From Bacteroidota bacterium (GTDB taxonomy: Bacteria; Bacteroidota; Bacteroidia; Chitinophagales; LD1): 64,000 nucleotides of DNA. Below the pieces are notes generated by a model that saw nothing but the letters and a program-made list of their open reading frames with translations, was not told where the DNA came from and did no database searches. Below, in pieces: positions 23,089 through 31,953 of the stretch (its first letter is position 1; each line of letters begins with the position of its first letter). Position numbers and translations under genes: made by a program. The DNA lies in the NCBI GenBank assembly GCA_018267385.1, contig JAFDYN010000011.1, positions 1 through 64,000 on the forward strand, read 5' to 3'.

Positions 23089-25530
23089 ATGTCTACAGCT
23101 ACCTACAGCCTGGCTGGTAGTCAGGCTGTCTGCTATCACTGCGGGGAGCCGTGTGAGGCTGATAGCCTCGTCTATGACGATAAGCCATTCTGCTGTGCCG
23201 GGTGCAAGACCGTCTATGAGCTGCTGGCGGGCAATGACCTGAGCTGCTACTATGACCTGAATGCCAAACCCGGTACCGCCCAAAAGGCAGGCCGCAGCCG
23301 GGTAAGATATGACTGGCTGGATGATCGGCAGGCCGCCTCAAAGCTCATCCAGTACACGGATGATGAGATCGCTATAGCCAGCTTCAAGATCCCTACTATC
23401 CACTGCAGCTCCTGTATATACCTGCTGGAGAATGTGTACAGGATACAGCCTGCCATAGTCCGGTCTCAGGTAGACTTTGTGCACAAGACGCTGCGCCTGA
23501 CCTTTCGCAAGAAAGATATATCCCTGCGCCAGGCTGTAGAGCTGATAGCGAGCCTGGGGTATGAGCCGCAGCTCACACTGAATGACCTGGAGGCCAAGAC
23601 CACGTCATCATCCAATCGCTCTTATTACCTCAAAATCGGAGTAGCATTTTTTGCCTTTGGCAATATCATGCTGCTCAGTTTCCCGGAATACCTCGGCATC
23701 GATGCGCTGAGCGAGACCCCCCTGCGCCGTTTCTTTGGCTACCTCAATTTTCTCTTGTCGCTGCCGGTCATACTCTACAGCGCCCGGGAGTTCTTCCAGT
23801 CAGCGTATGGTGCCCTGCGCCAGCGCTCTACTAATATGGATATACCCATAGCGCTGGGTATGATCGTTATGTTTCTGCGCAGCAGCTATGATATCTTTAT
23901 GCTGCAGGGTGCGGGCTATATGGATACGCTGGCCAGCCTCACCCTGCTGATGCTGATAGGCAGGCTCTTTCAGAATAAAACCTATGCTACCCTCGCCTTT
24001 GACCGTGATTATAAGTCCTACTTCCCGGTAGCGGTCACTGTATCCCGTGATGGGCATGAAGCCAGCATTCCGCTCTCAGGCCTGACCATAGGAGATGAGA
24101 TCATAGTACGCAATGAGGAGCTGATACCAGCAGACTCTATCCTGCTGGCAGGTGAGGCCATGATAGATTATAGCTTTGTGACCGGAGAGTCCGTACCTGT
24201 GCCCAAGAAGGCCGGGGATATGATCTATGCCGGCGGCAAGCAAACCGGCAGCACCATCTCTATGACCGTGGCGAAGGACGTTTCGCATTCCTACCTGACC
24301 CAGCTGTGGAATGATGATGCCTTTAAGGGTGCAGAAGAGCCCGGTACCATCTCACTGGCCAACCAGGTGAGCAGATACTTCACGCCTGCGGTTTTGCTCA
24401 TAGCCATAGCGGCCGGAGCGTACTGGGCGCGCACGGATATGCACCGCGCCATGAATGCATTTACTGCTGTGCTGATCATCACTTGTCCATGTGCGCTGGC
24501 GCTATCGGCTCCTTTTACACTGGGCAATGCCATACGCATCCTGGCAAAGTACGGCGTCTACCTCAAAAACACTGCGGTGATAGAAAAGATCACGACCATA
24601 CGCTCCATCATATTTGATAAAACAGGGACACTGACAGACAAAAATGGCCGGCATATCAGCTATGCCGGAGATAAGCTCTCTTTTGAAGAGCAGATATATG
24701 TCGCTTCCCTCACGTATCATTCTTCCCATCCTCTCAGCCGCAAGGTCTATCAGTACCTGTCTGAAGTGCCGACCATGCTGGTTTCTGATTTTCGCGAGGT
24801 GCAGGGCCAGGGGGTAGAGGGATTGGTGGAGAAGCATATGGTACGGGTTGGTTCGGCAACTTTTGCCGGCGGTCAGGCAGCAGATACTGACCGTCCTCAG
24901 GCATCTGGCGTACATATATCTATAGACGGTATCTACCGGGGTCGGTATGATATCCGCAATGAATACCGCACCGGGCTGAACGGCCTGATACAGACGCTGC
25001 GTTCCCATTTTGATCTCTATGTCCTCTCCGGAGATAATGATCGCGAGAAAGAAAACCTCCGGCAGATCATCCCTGCAGACCACCTGATGTTTGACCAGCA
25101 GCCGGCAGATAAGCTGCGCTTTATAAAGCAACTGCAGGAGCAGCACACGGGCAAGGTAATGATGATAGGAGACGGGCTGAATGATGCCGGTGCCCTGCGC
25201 CAGAGCGATGTGGGCCTGGTGGTATCTGATGATACCAATAATTTCTCCCCGGCATGTGATGCGATCATAGATGCGAGGAGATTTGAAGGCATAGACCATC
25301 TGATCAGCTATGCCGGAGATGCTATGCACATCATCAAGGCCAGCTATGGCATCTCACTACTCTATAATATGGCTGGCATGTACCTGGCAGTGCAGGGCGA
25401 CATGAGCCCGCTGGTAGCAGCGGTCCTGATGCCGATCAGCAGTATTACTATTATCAGTTTTTCCACCTTTTTATCATGGATAGCAGCACGGAGGAGGCAT
25501 TTGATCAAGCCGTTCGCGGCAAAATCATGA
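23089..25530 (+). CDS. ccoI: copper-transporting P1B-type ATPase CcoI
   Basis: An 813-aa P-type ATPase of the CcoI/FixI group, which supplies copper for cbb3 oxidase assembly. The N-terminus carries the CcoI-specific Cys cluster (CYHCGEPC ... CCAGC) and a heavy-metal-associated domain with HCSSC. Membrane helices follow, with the TGES actuator motif, the ion-binding CPC in ITCPCALALSAPF, the phosphorylation motif DKTGTLT and the hinge GDGLNDAGAL. Length and domain order are standard. It begins 2 bp after the DUF2892 gene, and its stop codon overlaps the second TGAC-N4-GTCA box, which precedes ccoS. Confidence 0.95.
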   Translation: MSTATYSLAGSQAVCYHCGEPCEADSLVYDDKPFCCAGCKTVYELLAGNDLSCYYDLNAKPGTAQKAGRSRVRYDWLDDRQAASKLIQYTDDEIAIASFKIPTIHCSSCIYLLENVYRIQPAIVRSQVDFVHKTLRLTFRKKDISLRQAVELIASLGYEPQLTLNDLEAKTTSSSNRSYYLKIGVAFFAFGNIMLLSFPEYLGIDALSETPLRRFFGYLNFLLSLPVILYSAREFFQSAYGALRQRSTNMDIPIALGMIVMFLRSSYDIFMLQGAGYMDTLASLTLLMLIGRLFQNKTYATLAFDRDYKSYFPVAVTVSRDGHEASIPLSGLTIGDEIIVRNEELIPADSILLAGEAMIDYSFVTGESVPVPKKAGDMIYAGGKQTGSTISMTVAKDVSHSYLTQLWNDDAFKGAEEPGTISLANQVSRYFTPAVLLIAIAAGAYWARTDMHRAMNAFTAVLIITCPCALALSAPFTLGNAIRILAKYGVYLKNTAVIEKITTIRSIIFDKTGTLTDKNGRHISYAGDKLSFEEQIYVASLTYHSSHPLSRKVYQYLSEVPTMLVSDFREVQGQGVEGLVEKHMVRVGSATFAGGQAADTDRPQASGVHISIDGIYRGRYDIRNEYRTGLNGLIQTLRSHFDLYVLSGDNDREKENLRQIIPADHLMFDQQPADKLRFIKQLQEQHTGKVMMIGDGLNDAGALRQSDVGLVVSDDTNNFSPACDAIIDARRFEGIDHLISYAGDAMHIIKASYGISLLYNMAGMYLAVQGDMSPLVAAVLMPISSITIISFSTFLSWIAARRRHLIKPFAAKS

Positions 25531-25539
25531 CAAACGTCA
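25528..25539. promoter_or_regulatory. TGAC-N4-GTCA box 2 (ccoS-ccoNO)
   Basis: TGACAAACGTCA, a perfect arm match whose TGA is the ccoI stop codon. A -7-like TAAATCTG (7 of 8 to TAnnTTTG) starts 34 nt downstream at 25562, the same spacing as at box 1. This suggests a second, internal start for the oxidase structural genes. Confidence 0.6.
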
Positions 25540-25612
25540 GGCTTATCGTTGCCTACGGTCATAAATCTGCCTTTGGCCACCCTCTACATTTGCTACCGCT
25601 AATCACCAAGAA

Positions 25613-25792
25613 ATGAGTGTATTGTTTGTGTTGATCTCTGCCTGTCTGCTGATGGCTCTTGTGTTTCTCCTCGCTTTCGTATGGAGCGTGAAGCAAGGCC
25701 AGTATGACGACGACTATACACCCGCAGTGCGCATCCTTTTTGACGACACGACCAGATCAGATTCATCCAATAAAACAAATCCAGAACAATGA
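25613..25792 (+). CDS. ccoS: cbb3 oxidase maturation protein CcoS
   Basis: A 59-aa protein, MSVLFVLISACLLMALVFLL, with one membrane helix followed by AFVWSVKQGQYDD and an acidic end. This is the CcoS family layout (short TM, then the Gln-Tyr-Asp-Asp motif and a conserved PAVRILFDD). CcoS is needed to insert cofactors into CcoN. Its stop overlaps the ccoN start (ATGA), so the two are coupled. Confidence 0.9.
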   Translation: MSVLFVLISACLLMALVFLLAFVWSVKQGQYDDDYTPAVRILFDDTTRSDSSNKTNPEQ

Positions 25793-27921
25793 CGGTAGAA
25801 ACTTTCAAGTATGACAACAGGTGGGTGCGCAACTTCGCTTTTGCGTCTTTCCTGTGGGGCTTCGTAGGGATGCTGGTAGGGCTGATAGTAGCCTTGCAGC
25901 TTGTTTTCCCTCAGCTCAATTTCGTAGAGTGGACCACCTTTGGCCGGCTCCGCCCACTGCATACCAATGCGGTGATCTTTGCCTTTGTGGGCAATGGTAT
26001 CTTCATGGGAGTCTACTACTCCCTGCAGCGCCTGCTCAAAGCCCGTATGTGGAGTGATGTGCTCTCGGCCATCCACTTCTGGGGCTGGCAGCTCATCATA
26101 GTAGCCGCAGCCATTACGTTGCCTCTCGGTATCACAGCCGGCAAGGAATATGCAGAGCTGGAGTGGCCTATAGACATTGCCATCGCGCTGATCTGGGTGG
26201 TATTTGGTATCAATATGTTTGCCACTATCCTGACACGCAGAGAGCGCCACCTGTATGTAGCGATCTGGTTTTATATAGCTACATGGATCACAGTGGCCAT
26301 GCTGCATATTGTCAATTCATTTGAGCTGCCTATATCAGCCTTCAAGAGCTACTCTCTCTACGCCGGAGTACAAGATGCGCTGGTGCAGTGGTGGTATGGG
26401 CACAATGCGGTGGCATTCTTCCTCACTACGCCATACCTGGGCCTGATGTACTACTTCCTGCCTAAGGCAGCTAACCGCCCGGTGTATTCTTATCGCCTTT
26501 CCATCATCCACTTCTGGGCGTTGATCTTCCTCTATATCTGGGCGGGTCCTCACCATCTGCTGTACACAGCGCTGCCAGACTGGGCTCAGTCTCTGGGTAC
26601 TGTCTTCTCAGTGATGCTCATAGCCCCATCATGGGGTGGTATGATCAACGGCCTCCTGACCCTGCGTGGCGCATGGGACAAGGTACGCGAAGATCCGGTT
26701 CTGAAATTTATGGTAGTAGCTGTGACAGCATACGGTATGGCTACATTTGAGGGGCCTATGCTCTCTATCAAGAGTGTAAATGCGATCTCTCACTATACAG
26801 ACTGGACCATCGCACACGTACATATAGGAGCGCTGGGCTGGAATGGCTTCCTGACTTTTGGTATCCTCTACTGGCTGGTACCCCGCCTGTACAATACAAA
26901 ACTATTCAGCGTGCGGCTGGCCAATGCACACTTCTGGCTCGGTACGCTAGGCATCCTCTTCTATGCTATCCCGATGTACTGGGGTGGTATCTATCAGAGC
27001 CTGATGTGGAAACAGTTTACTGCGGAGGGAATCCTGAAGTATCCTAACTTCCTGGAAACTGTCAGCTACCTGCGTCCATTCTATATGGCACGCGCACTCG
27101 GCGGCCTGCTATACCTGACCGGTACCACGGTAGGTATCTACAATCTCTTCAAGACTGCTGCACAGGGCAAGTTTGTAGCAGAAGAGGAAGCCTCTGCTCC
27201 CGCACTGGAGAAGGACTATACCCCTCATGGCTCAGAAGGCTGGCACAGGGTGATAGAAAGGAGGCCGGTACAGATGCTCATCTTCAGTTTCATAGTGGTA
27301 GCCATAGGTGGTATCATAGAATTTGTACCGACCTTCCTCATAGAGTCAAATGTCCCATCTATCGCCAGTGTGAAACCATATACTCCGCTGGAGCTGCATG
27401 GCCGCGATATCTACATCCGCGAAGGTTGCTACAACTGCCACTCACAGATGATCCGCCCATTCCGCAGCGAGACCGAGCGCTATGGCGAGTATAGCAAGGC
27501 TGGCGAGTTTGTATATGATCACCCATTCCAGTTTGGCTCCAAGAGGACCGGCCCGGACCTGCAGCGCGAGGGTGGCAAATACCCTGATAGCTGGCACTAC
27601 AACCACATGCTGGATCCGACCATCATGAGCCCCGGCTCTATCATGCCCGCCTACCCGCACATCATAGACCATGACCTGGATACGACCTACACTGCTGCCA
27701 AGATCAAAGCCATGCAGATGCTGGGTGTGCCATACCCTAAAGGCTATGAGACCGTAGCAGGTACAGACCTCGTAAAGCAGGAGGCTACCATCCAGGCGAA
27801 CCTGGCCAAGGACGGTATCAAAGTGGCAAAGAATAAAGAGATCATAGCCCTGATAGCCTATCTGCAGCGCCTGGGCCATGACATCAAAATGAACCCTCAG
27901 ACTGCAGCAGCACAAAATTAA
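25789..27921 (+). CDS. ccoNO: fused cbb3 oxidase subunits I and II (CcoN-CcoO)
   Basis: A 710-aa fusion of the catalytic subunit CcoN (residues about 1-480, twelve or so membrane helices) and the monohaem subunit CcoO (about 490-710). In CcoN the haem/CuB histidines are visible in LHTNAVIF, WYGHNAVAFFLTTPYLGLMY, WAGPHHLLYTALPDW and DWTIAHVHIGALGWNG. In CcoO the haem site is CYNCHSQMIRPF with the axial Met region PGSIMPAYPHI. The fused form is common in Bacteroidota and fixes the 1:1 ratio of the two subunits. It starts in the ccoS stop codon and is followed by ccoQ and ccoP. Confidence 0.96.
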   Translation: MTVETFKYDNRWVRNFAFASFLWGFVGMLVGLIVALQLVFPQLNFVEWTTFGRLRPLHTNAVIFAFVGNGIFMGVYYSLQRLLKARMWSDVLSAIHFWGWQLIIVAAAITLPLGITAGKEYAELEWPIDIAIALIWVVFGINMFATILTRRERHLYVAIWFYIATWITVAMLHIVNSFELPISAFKSYSLYAGVQDALVQWWYGHNAVAFFLTTPYLGLMYYFLPKAANRPVYSYRLSIIHFWALIFLYIWAGPHHLLYTALPDWAQSLGTVFSVMLIAPSWGGMINGLLTLRGAWDKVREDPVLKFMVVAVTAYGMATFEGPMLSIKSVNAISHYTDWTIAHVHIGALGWNGFLTFGILYWLVPRLYNTKLFSVRLANAHFWLGTLGILFYAIPMYWGGIYQSLMWKQFTAEGILKYPNFLETVSYLRPFYMARALGGLLYLTGTTVGIYNLFKTAAQGKFVAEEEASAPALEKDYTPHGSEGWHRVIERRPVQMLIFSFIVVAIGGIIEFVPTFLIESNVPSIASVKPYTPLELHGRDIYIREGCYNCHSQMIRPFRSETERYGEYSKAGEFVYDHPFQFGSKRTGPDLQREGGKYPDSWHYNHMLDPTIMSPGSIMPAYPHIIDHDLDTTYTAAKIKAMQMLGVPYPKGYETVAGTDLVKQEATIQANLAKDGIKVAKNKEIIALIAYLQRLGHDIKMNPQTAAAQN

Positions 27922-27942
27922 TCAACGCCAAACCAGAATATC

Positions 27943-28107
27943 ATGTTCAGCTTTTTCAAAAGATATGCAGAGACGATAGCGGGTGTGAATGTATATCCCA
28001 AGATATCACTCGTCATCTTTTTCATCTTCTTCACTGCGCTGCTGTGGTTCACTTTCAGGACCAATAAGCAATACATAGAGGAGCAAGCCAATATCCCATT
28101 AGACTAA
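27943..28107 (+). CDS. ccoQ: small cbb3 subunit CcoQ-like
   Basis: A 54-aa single-helix protein (MFSFFKRYAETIAGVNVYPK, then ISLVIFFIFFTALLWFTFRT) with an acidic tail EEQANIPLD. Position between ccoNO and ccoP, length and layout fit CcoQ/FixQ, which stabilises the core complex. The sequence itself is too short for certainty. Confidence 0.75.
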   Translation: MFSFFKRYAETIAGVNVYPKISLVIFFIFFTALLWFTFRTNKQYIEEQANIPLD

Positions 28108-28126
28108 ACAAACCAATTCAAAAGAC

Positions 28127-29290
28127 ATGAGACCATCCATATATCATAAAAGTATCCTGGCGCTGGCTACGGTAGCAGTATCATGCATCAGCTATGCACA
28201 GGAGGCAGCTCCGGCCGCAGCCGCTCCGGCACCGGCCACATCAGGAGGAGGGCAGAGCTACTTTGCCTATGTGCTGATCATTTTTGCCACGCTGCTGCTC
28301 TTTGCTGTAGCTGCACTCGGGCAGATGCTGATCCGCCTCACAGAGTACGCCTACCGCAATAAGGGAACAATAGTAAAGTCAGTAGTGCTCATCATGATGA
28401 TGGCCGCTACGGCACATACCGCGATAGCACAGGACGCGACACCGGCAGCTACTGCAGCTGCACCAGCCGCCACAGCATCTACGCCTTCTATTTTTGGTAT
28501 GGATGTGACAGCAGCCATCGCTATCATCCTGCTGGAGGCCCTCGTCATAGCAGTCATGCTGATCCGTATCTGGGCACTGCTCAATACGATCAACCCACAG
28601 GCTGCTAAACCTGCTATACACTTTGAGCTACCTAAATTCCTGGATAGGTTCAATGCCTCAGTGGCTGTAGAGCATGAGCAGGATGTGATGCTGGATCATG
28701 ACTATGATGGTATCAAGGAGCTGGATAACTCCCTGCCACCATGGTGGAAGTACGGCTTCATATTCACCATCATCTGGGCATTTGGCTATATCGGCTACTA
28801 TCATGTAGCTGAGGCTGCACCGCTGAGTGCCGGTGAATATGCCAACGAAATGGAGGCTGCCAAAAAGGCCAAGGATGAGTATATGCGTACCGCAAAAAAT
28901 AACGTGGATGAAAACACGATCAAGTTTGATCAGGCGTATGTAGCAGAAGGTGCCAAGATATTTGCAGATAACTGCAAGGCATGCCACGGAGAGAAGGGCG
29001 AGGGCGGTGTAGGCCCCAACCTGACCGACCAGTTCTGGCTGCATGGTGGCAAAATCAACGATGTATTCAAGACCGTAAAATACGGATGGCCTGCCAATGG
29101 TATGAAGAGCTGGCAGAGTGACCTGTCATCCGTGCAGATAGCCCAGGTGGTGTGCTATGTCAAATCGCTGAAGGGGACTAACCCTCCTAATCCTAAGGCG
29201 CCACAGGGCACTATCTATAGTGAGGGTGATAGCACGCAGACCGCTGCTGCTCCTGCCGCTCCGGTAGATAGTACAGCCAAGAGCAACTAG
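28127..29290 (+). CDS. ccoP: cbb3 oxidase subunit III CcoP (monohaem, extended N-terminus)
   Basis: A 387-aa membrane-anchored cytochrome c that passes electrons to CcoO. The C-terminal domain has a single CKACH haem motif with the GEGGVGPNLTDQFWLHGG block; a second CxxCH found in proteobacterial CcoP is absent, as in other Bacteroidota. The segment DHDYDGIKELDNSLPPWWKY and the following TM are family hallmarks. Unusual is the N-terminus: a signal peptide plus Ala/Pro-rich stretch and TM (about 1-75) is followed by a second signal-like, Ala/Pro-rich stretch and TM (about 88-150). This suggests an internal duplication. It lies between ccoQ and ccoG. Confidence 0.92.
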   Translation: MRPSIYHKSILALATVAVSCISYAQEAAPAAAAPAPATSGGGQSYFAYVLIIFATLLLFAVAALGQMLIRLTEYAYRNKGTIVKSVVLIMMMAATAHTAIAQDATPAATAAAPAATASTPSIFGMDVTAAIAIILLEALVIAVMLIRIWALLNTINPQAAKPAIHFELPKFLDRFNASVAVEHEQDVMLDHDYDGIKELDNSLPPWWKYGFIFTIIWAFGYIGYYHVAEAAPLSAGEYANEMEAAKKAKDEYMRTAKNNVDENTIKFDQAYVAEGAKIFADNCKACHGEKGEGGVGPNLTDQFWLHGGKINDVFKTVKYGWPANGMKSWQSDLSSVQIAQVVCYVKSLKGTNPPNPKAPQGTIYSEGDSTQTAAAPAAPVDSTAKSN

Positions 29291-29303
29291 TTACTATACA
29301 TAT

Positions 29304-30695
29304 ATGAGTGAGAAAAATGAGGAATTCAGGGATTCGATAGGGACAATAAAAAAAGACGGTAAGAGGAACTGGCTTTTCCCTAAACGTCCGAAAGGATGGT
29401 ATTATAATGCAAGAACGGTCGTTAGTATTTTCTACATCATCATCTTCCTGGTGCTGCCATGGCTGAAGTATGATGGAGAGCCGCTGTTCCTTCTCGACGT
29501 GATAGACCGGAGGTTTATCCTGTTTGGCAAGATATTCTGGCCGCAGGACTTCTTCATCTTCATGGTTGGGATGCTGACATTCATTGTCTTTATTGTTGTT
29601 TTTACGGTCGCATTTGGCCGGTTGTTTTGCGGGTGGGTATGCCCCCAGACGATCTTTATGGAGATGATATTCCGCAAGATCGAGTACTGGATAGAGGGAG
29701 ATGCCGACCATCAGCGCAAACTGACCAATGGACCATGGAATGGTGAAAAGATCTTGAGGCGCGGAGGTAAGCACATTGTGTTTTTCCTGGTCTCCTTTAT
29801 CATAGCCAATTACTTTCTGTCCTACTTCATCAGCATGGATCGCCTGGTGAGCTACATGAGGGACGGGATCTTTGCCCACTGGGATGTGCTGCTGCCACTG
29901 CTGTTATTTACTACAGTATTCTTTTTCGTCTACTCATGGTTCAGGGAGCAGGTATGCCTCATCGTTTGCCCGTATGGCCGCCTGCAGGGTGTGATGCTGG
30001 ACAGGGATAGTGTAGTAGTAGCATATGACTACGTACGCGGTGAGGAGCGAAAGCGATTCCGCAAAAACGAAGAGCGCACAGCCGGTGACTGCGTAGACTG
30101 CATGGAGTGCGTGAAGGTGTGCCCTACCGGTATAGATATCCGCAACGGGACACAGCTCGAATGCATCAACTGTACCGCCTGCATGGACGCCTGCGATGCG
30201 ATCATGGACAAGTTTGAATTTGACAAGGGTCTGATCAGGTACGCCTCGGAGAATAATATAGCCAAGAAAGAAAAACTCCACTTTACCCGGCGCATGGCTG
30301 CCTACAGTATCGTGCTGGCGCTGCTGGTCAGTGTTTTGACTACACTGCTCGTGACCCGCAAGGATGTATCTGCTACTATCATGCGTGCGCGAGGTATGAT
30401 GTATCAGGAGCAGCCTGATGGCCGCGTGAGCAATCTCTACAACATCAAGCTCGTGAATAAGACACGCCACCAAATACCTATCACACTGAGGCTGCCGGAG
30501 GGTTTTCACGGAGAGATCAAAATAGTAGGTAAGGATATCAAAGTAGAGAAGGAAAGTGTAGGAGATGGTATGTTCTTCATATATGCGGACAAGGGCTACC
30601 TGCACGAGAGAAAGAATACAGTAGCTGTAGACGTCTATAGCGGAGACAAAAAGATCAGTACGGTCAAGACAAATTTTTTCGCACCAACAGAATAG
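29304..30695 (+). CDS. ccoG: cbb3 assembly ferredoxin-like protein CcoG
   Basis: A 463-aa membrane protein with five or so helices and two [4Fe-4S] clusters: CVDCMECVKVCP and CINCTACMDAC. The N-terminal CGWVCPQTIFMEMIFR and the CLIVCPYGRLQGVMLDRDS stretch are typical of CcoG/RdxA, a cupric reductase that helps deliver copper to the oxidase. The C-terminal 110 residues form the usual Ig-like periplasmic domain (FixG C-terminal). It starts 13 bp after ccoP and is followed 6 bp later by fixH. Confidence 0.95.
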   Translation: MSEKNEEFRDSIGTIKKDGKRNWLFPKRPKGWYYNARTVVSIFYIIIFLVLPWLKYDGEPLFLLDVIDRRFILFGKIFWPQDFFIFMVGMLTFIVFIVVFTVAFGRLFCGWVCPQTIFMEMIFRKIEYWIEGDADHQRKLTNGPWNGEKILRRGGKHIVFFLVSFIIANYFLSYFISMDRLVSYMRDGIFAHWDVLLPLLLFTTVFFFVYSWFREQVCLIVCPYGRLQGVMLDRDSVVVAYDYVRGEERKRFRKNEERTAGDCVDCMECVKVCPTGIDIRNGTQLECINCTACMDACDAIMDKFEFDKGLIRYASENNIAKKEKLHFTRRMAAYSIVLALLVSVLTTLLVTRKDVSATIMRARGMMYQEQPDGRVSNLYNIKLVNKTRHQIPITLRLPEGFHGEIKIVGKDIKVEKESVGDGMFFIYADKGYLHERKNTVAVDVYSGDKKISTVKTNFFAPTE

Positions 30696-30701
30696 AGGGT
30701 T

Positions 30702-31151
30702 ATGGGATCAAAATTTAACTGGGGCTGGCGCATAGGCTTGCTATATGGAGGTTTTGTGGCAATGATCATTTTCATGGTCATGCGAGCCTCATCTGAGAAA
30801 GTAGAATTGGTCACAAAGGACTACTATGAAGAAGAACTGAAGTATCAGGACCGGATAAACCGCGCACACATGGCAGACTCTCTGCACCTGCGCCCGGAGT
30901 GGACGGTAGGCAGTGGCCAGGTATCTGTGCGGATACCATCTATGGGACATGCAGAGCAGGTATCGGGTACCATCAAATTTTACTGCCCGTCTGACGCGGC
31001 AAAGGATTTTAATTACCCATTCACTGCAAAGGCCGATAGCGACCTGGTCATCTCTCATAGCAGCATGGCACATACCCTCTACCGCGTCAATGTAGAGTGG
31101 AGTGAGGATAGCCACCAACTACTGGCTGAGAGCGTCCTTAAAATAGATTGA
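30702..31151 (+). CDS. FixH/CcoH-family protein
   Basis: A 149-aa protein with a single N-terminal membrane helix (IGLLYGGFVAMIIFMVMRAS) and a periplasmic beta-rich domain. The segment VELVTKDYYEEELKYQDRIN right after the helix is the FixH (CcoH) hallmark. CcoH assists assembly of the cbb3 complex. Its TGA overlaps by one base the TGATATG that begins the next gene, so translation is probably coupled to safE. Confidence 0.9.
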   Translation: MGSKFNWGWRIGLLYGGFVAMIIFMVMRASSEKVELVTKDYYEEELKYQDRINRAHMADSLHLRPEWTVGSGQVSVRIPSMGHAEQVSGTIKFYCPSDAAKDFNYPFTAKADSDLVISHSSMAHTLYRVNVEWSEDSHQLLAESVLKID

Positions 31152-31152
31152 T

Positions 31153-31869
31153 ATGTCATTCTTACTCGTGGCATTGGTTTTGGGCTTTGCCGGCAGCTTT
31201 CACTGCATAGGCATGTGTGGCCCTATAGCGCTGGCCTTGCCGGTGGGCAGGTACAGCTGGTCCGGCAAGGTGGGCGGCATCCTGCTGTACAATGCGGGCC
31301 GGATGACCACCTATAGTATTCTAGGCCTGGTCTTTGGCCTGATAGGCCGCGGTTTTTCACTCATGGGGCTCCAGCAGGTTTTATCCATAGTTTTGGGAGT
31401 ACTCATCATTGCCGCTGTGGTTTTCCCTACCGGCCTGATGGCAAAGATGGAGCAGCGAGTGTCTGATATCCCGCTGCTCGGATCGGTCAAAAGTGGCATA
31501 CAGTCACTCTTCCGTCGCCCGGGTTTTTCTTCCTTTTACCTGATCGGTGTGCTGAATGGCCTTCTACCATGCGGTTTTGTATATATGGCGCTACCCATGG
31601 CCATGGCAGTGGGCACGGCCGGTGAGGGTGCAGCTTTTATGGCCGCTTTTGGCGCCGGCACGGTCCCCGCTATGATGCTGGTATCCTTCAGCCACAGTAT
31701 ATTTTCTACCACTTTTCGCAGCCGGGTGCGTCAGGTCTTGCCCGTTTTTATGCTGGTACTTGGCTCGCTGCTCATCATTCGCGGGCTTAATCTCGGTATC
31801 CCATACCTCAGCCCCGAGGCCAATAGCCAGGGCAAGGTGCTTCATAGTTGCTGCCAGAGGCATCACTGA
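31153..31869 (+). CDS. TauE/SafE (UreH-type) membrane protein of the cco cluster
   Basis: A 238-aa inner-membrane protein with six or more helices of the sulfite exporter TauE/SafE, urease-accessory UreH-like group. Diagnostic are FAGSFHCIGMCGPIALALPV in the first helix and the mirrored LNGLLPCGFVYMALPMAMA in the second half. Members in cco clusters are thought to act in cytochrome or copper handling; the Cys pairs fit this. It is the last gene of the cluster. Its C-terminus ends in CCQRHH, a possible metal-binding tail. Confidence 0.85.
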   Translation: MSFLLVALVLGFAGSFHCIGMCGPIALALPVGRYSWSGKVGGILLYNAGRMTTYSILGLVFGLIGRGFSLMGLQQVLSIVLGVLIIAAVVFPTGLMAKMEQRVSDIPLLGSVKSGIQSLFRRPGFSSFYLIGVLNGLLPCGFVYMALPMAMAVGTAGEGAAFMAAFGAGTVPAMMLVSFSHSIFSTTFRSRVRQVLPVFMLVLGSLLIIRGLNLGIPYLSPEANSQGKVLHSCCQRHH

Positions 31870-31872
31870 TCC

Positions 31873-31884
31873 TGACAAAAGTCA
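31873..31884. promoter_or_regulatory. TGAC-N4-GTCA box 3 (universal stress protein)
   Basis: TGACAAAAGTCA, identical to boxes 1 and 4, placed 70 bp before the stress-protein start and just after the cco cluster. The -7 element is less clear here: TAATTGAT starts 38 nt from the box start. Confidence 0.6.
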
Positions 31885-31953
31885 TAGAAAGAAATAATTC
31901 GGGTCAGCGATAATTGATGTTTAGCTACCCATTTTTGCCTTATCAATTTTGAA

